From Robiginitomaculum sp. (lineage in GTDB: Bacteria > Pseudomonadota > Alphaproteobacteria > Caulobacterales > Maricaulaceae), in contig JALSHM010000011.1 of NCBI GenBank assembly GCA_026982235.1, positions 1 to 6,903 on the forward strand: a DNA stretch of 6,903 nucleotides. The letters run 5' to 3'. The position numbers and the translations under genes were made by a program. Numbering within the stretch: the stretch's first letter is position 1; every line of letters begins with the position of its first letter. The notes under the pieces were generated by a model. It had not been told where the DNA came from. It saw only the letters and a list, made by a program, of their open reading frames with translations, and searched no databases. Positions 6,690 to 6,903 of the stretch are shown here, piece after piece.

Positions 6690-6903
6690 ATTGGGTTAGT
6701 GCATCAACTTGCTGGAGAGGGGCGGCCTCCCTAAACGCTTTCATTTGCCCGCATTGGCGATAGATTTCCATTATGGTCGGGTAAGCGCCCATGTCCATGC
6801 CGAAACGCTCATTGTTGAACATTTGCGCGTACAGACAAATATCAGCCATGGTCGGGTTATCGCCGTGGCAAAACTTCCCGCTCTCAGGCTCGTTCTTAAG
6901 CCG
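6688..6903 (-). CDS. maiA: Maleylacetoacetate isomerase, zeta-class glutathione S-transferase (C-terminal 71 residues)
   Basis: Only the last 71 residues lie in the window; the frame is open to the right edge, where the catalytic N-terminal thioredoxin-like domain with its expected SSC motif should lie. The visible part is the helical C-terminal domain: FCHGDNPTMADICLYAQ followed by MFNNERFGMDM, then YPTIMEIYRQC, MKAFREAAPLQQVDA and the stop. This matches the GD-PTLAD, Q-NA-RF and AF--A-P--QPDA pattern of maleylacetoacetate isomerases. The enzyme uses glutathione to convert maleylacetoacetate to fumarylacetoacetate in the homogentisate branch of tyrosine and phenylalanine breakdown. A related zeta GST, such as maleylpyruvate isomerase, cannot be fully excluded without the N-terminus. 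The TAA stop lies 11 bp before the propeller gene start. Confidence 0.85.
   Translation of the reverse strand, partial: RLKNEPESGKFCHGDNPTMADICLYAQMFNNERFGMDMGAYPTIMEIYRQCGQMKAFREAAPLQQVDALTQ

Overview
The window looks like an ordinary core-genome segment of an alphaproteobacterium. The evidence is the gene order (a tpiA divergent from a PpiD/SurA-N-type chaperone that runs straight into trpE-trpG-trpD), the protein sequences, and a roughly even base composition judged by eye. Order or genus cannot be fixed from this sequence. The DNA is almost entirely coding: no gap exceeds about 100 bases, and I see no RNA genes, mobile elements, CRISPR arrays or long repeats.

Layout. Positions 1-4700 hold a tight leftward cluster, read from right to left: ppiD (2760-4700), trpE (1241-2743), trpG (664-1239) and trpD (from 667, running off the left edge). 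Junctions are 16 bp, 1 bp and a 4-bp ATGA overlap, so the four genes probably form one transcript. TrpE and TrpG form anthranilate synthase (chorismate + glutamine to anthranilate). TrpD attaches phosphoribosyl to anthranilate, the next step to tryptophan. PpiD is a membrane-anchored periplasmic folding factor with no metabolic link to the pathway.

Positions 4701-4796 are a divergent intergenic region with plausible overlapping promoters sharing one self-complementary TATATA box. tpiA (4797-5549), the glycolytic triosephosphate isomerase, is the only rightward gene. It ends 2 bp from the end of a convergent leftward gene (5552-6676) for a membrane-anchored strictosidine-synthase/SMP-30-like beta-propeller protein. 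That gene follows, by 11 bp, the 3' end of a maleylacetoacetate isomerase gene (6688-6903, cut by the right edge), an enzyme of tyrosine/phenylalanine catabolism.

I found no clear undescribed system. The points most worth a second look are a five-codon mini-ORF containing a Trp codon that bridges the ppiD stop and the trpE start, the shared divergent promoter box, the apparently inactive parvulin domain of PpiD, a TrpD lacking the usual first N-terminal helix, and the maleylacetoacetate isomerase/propeller gene pair.
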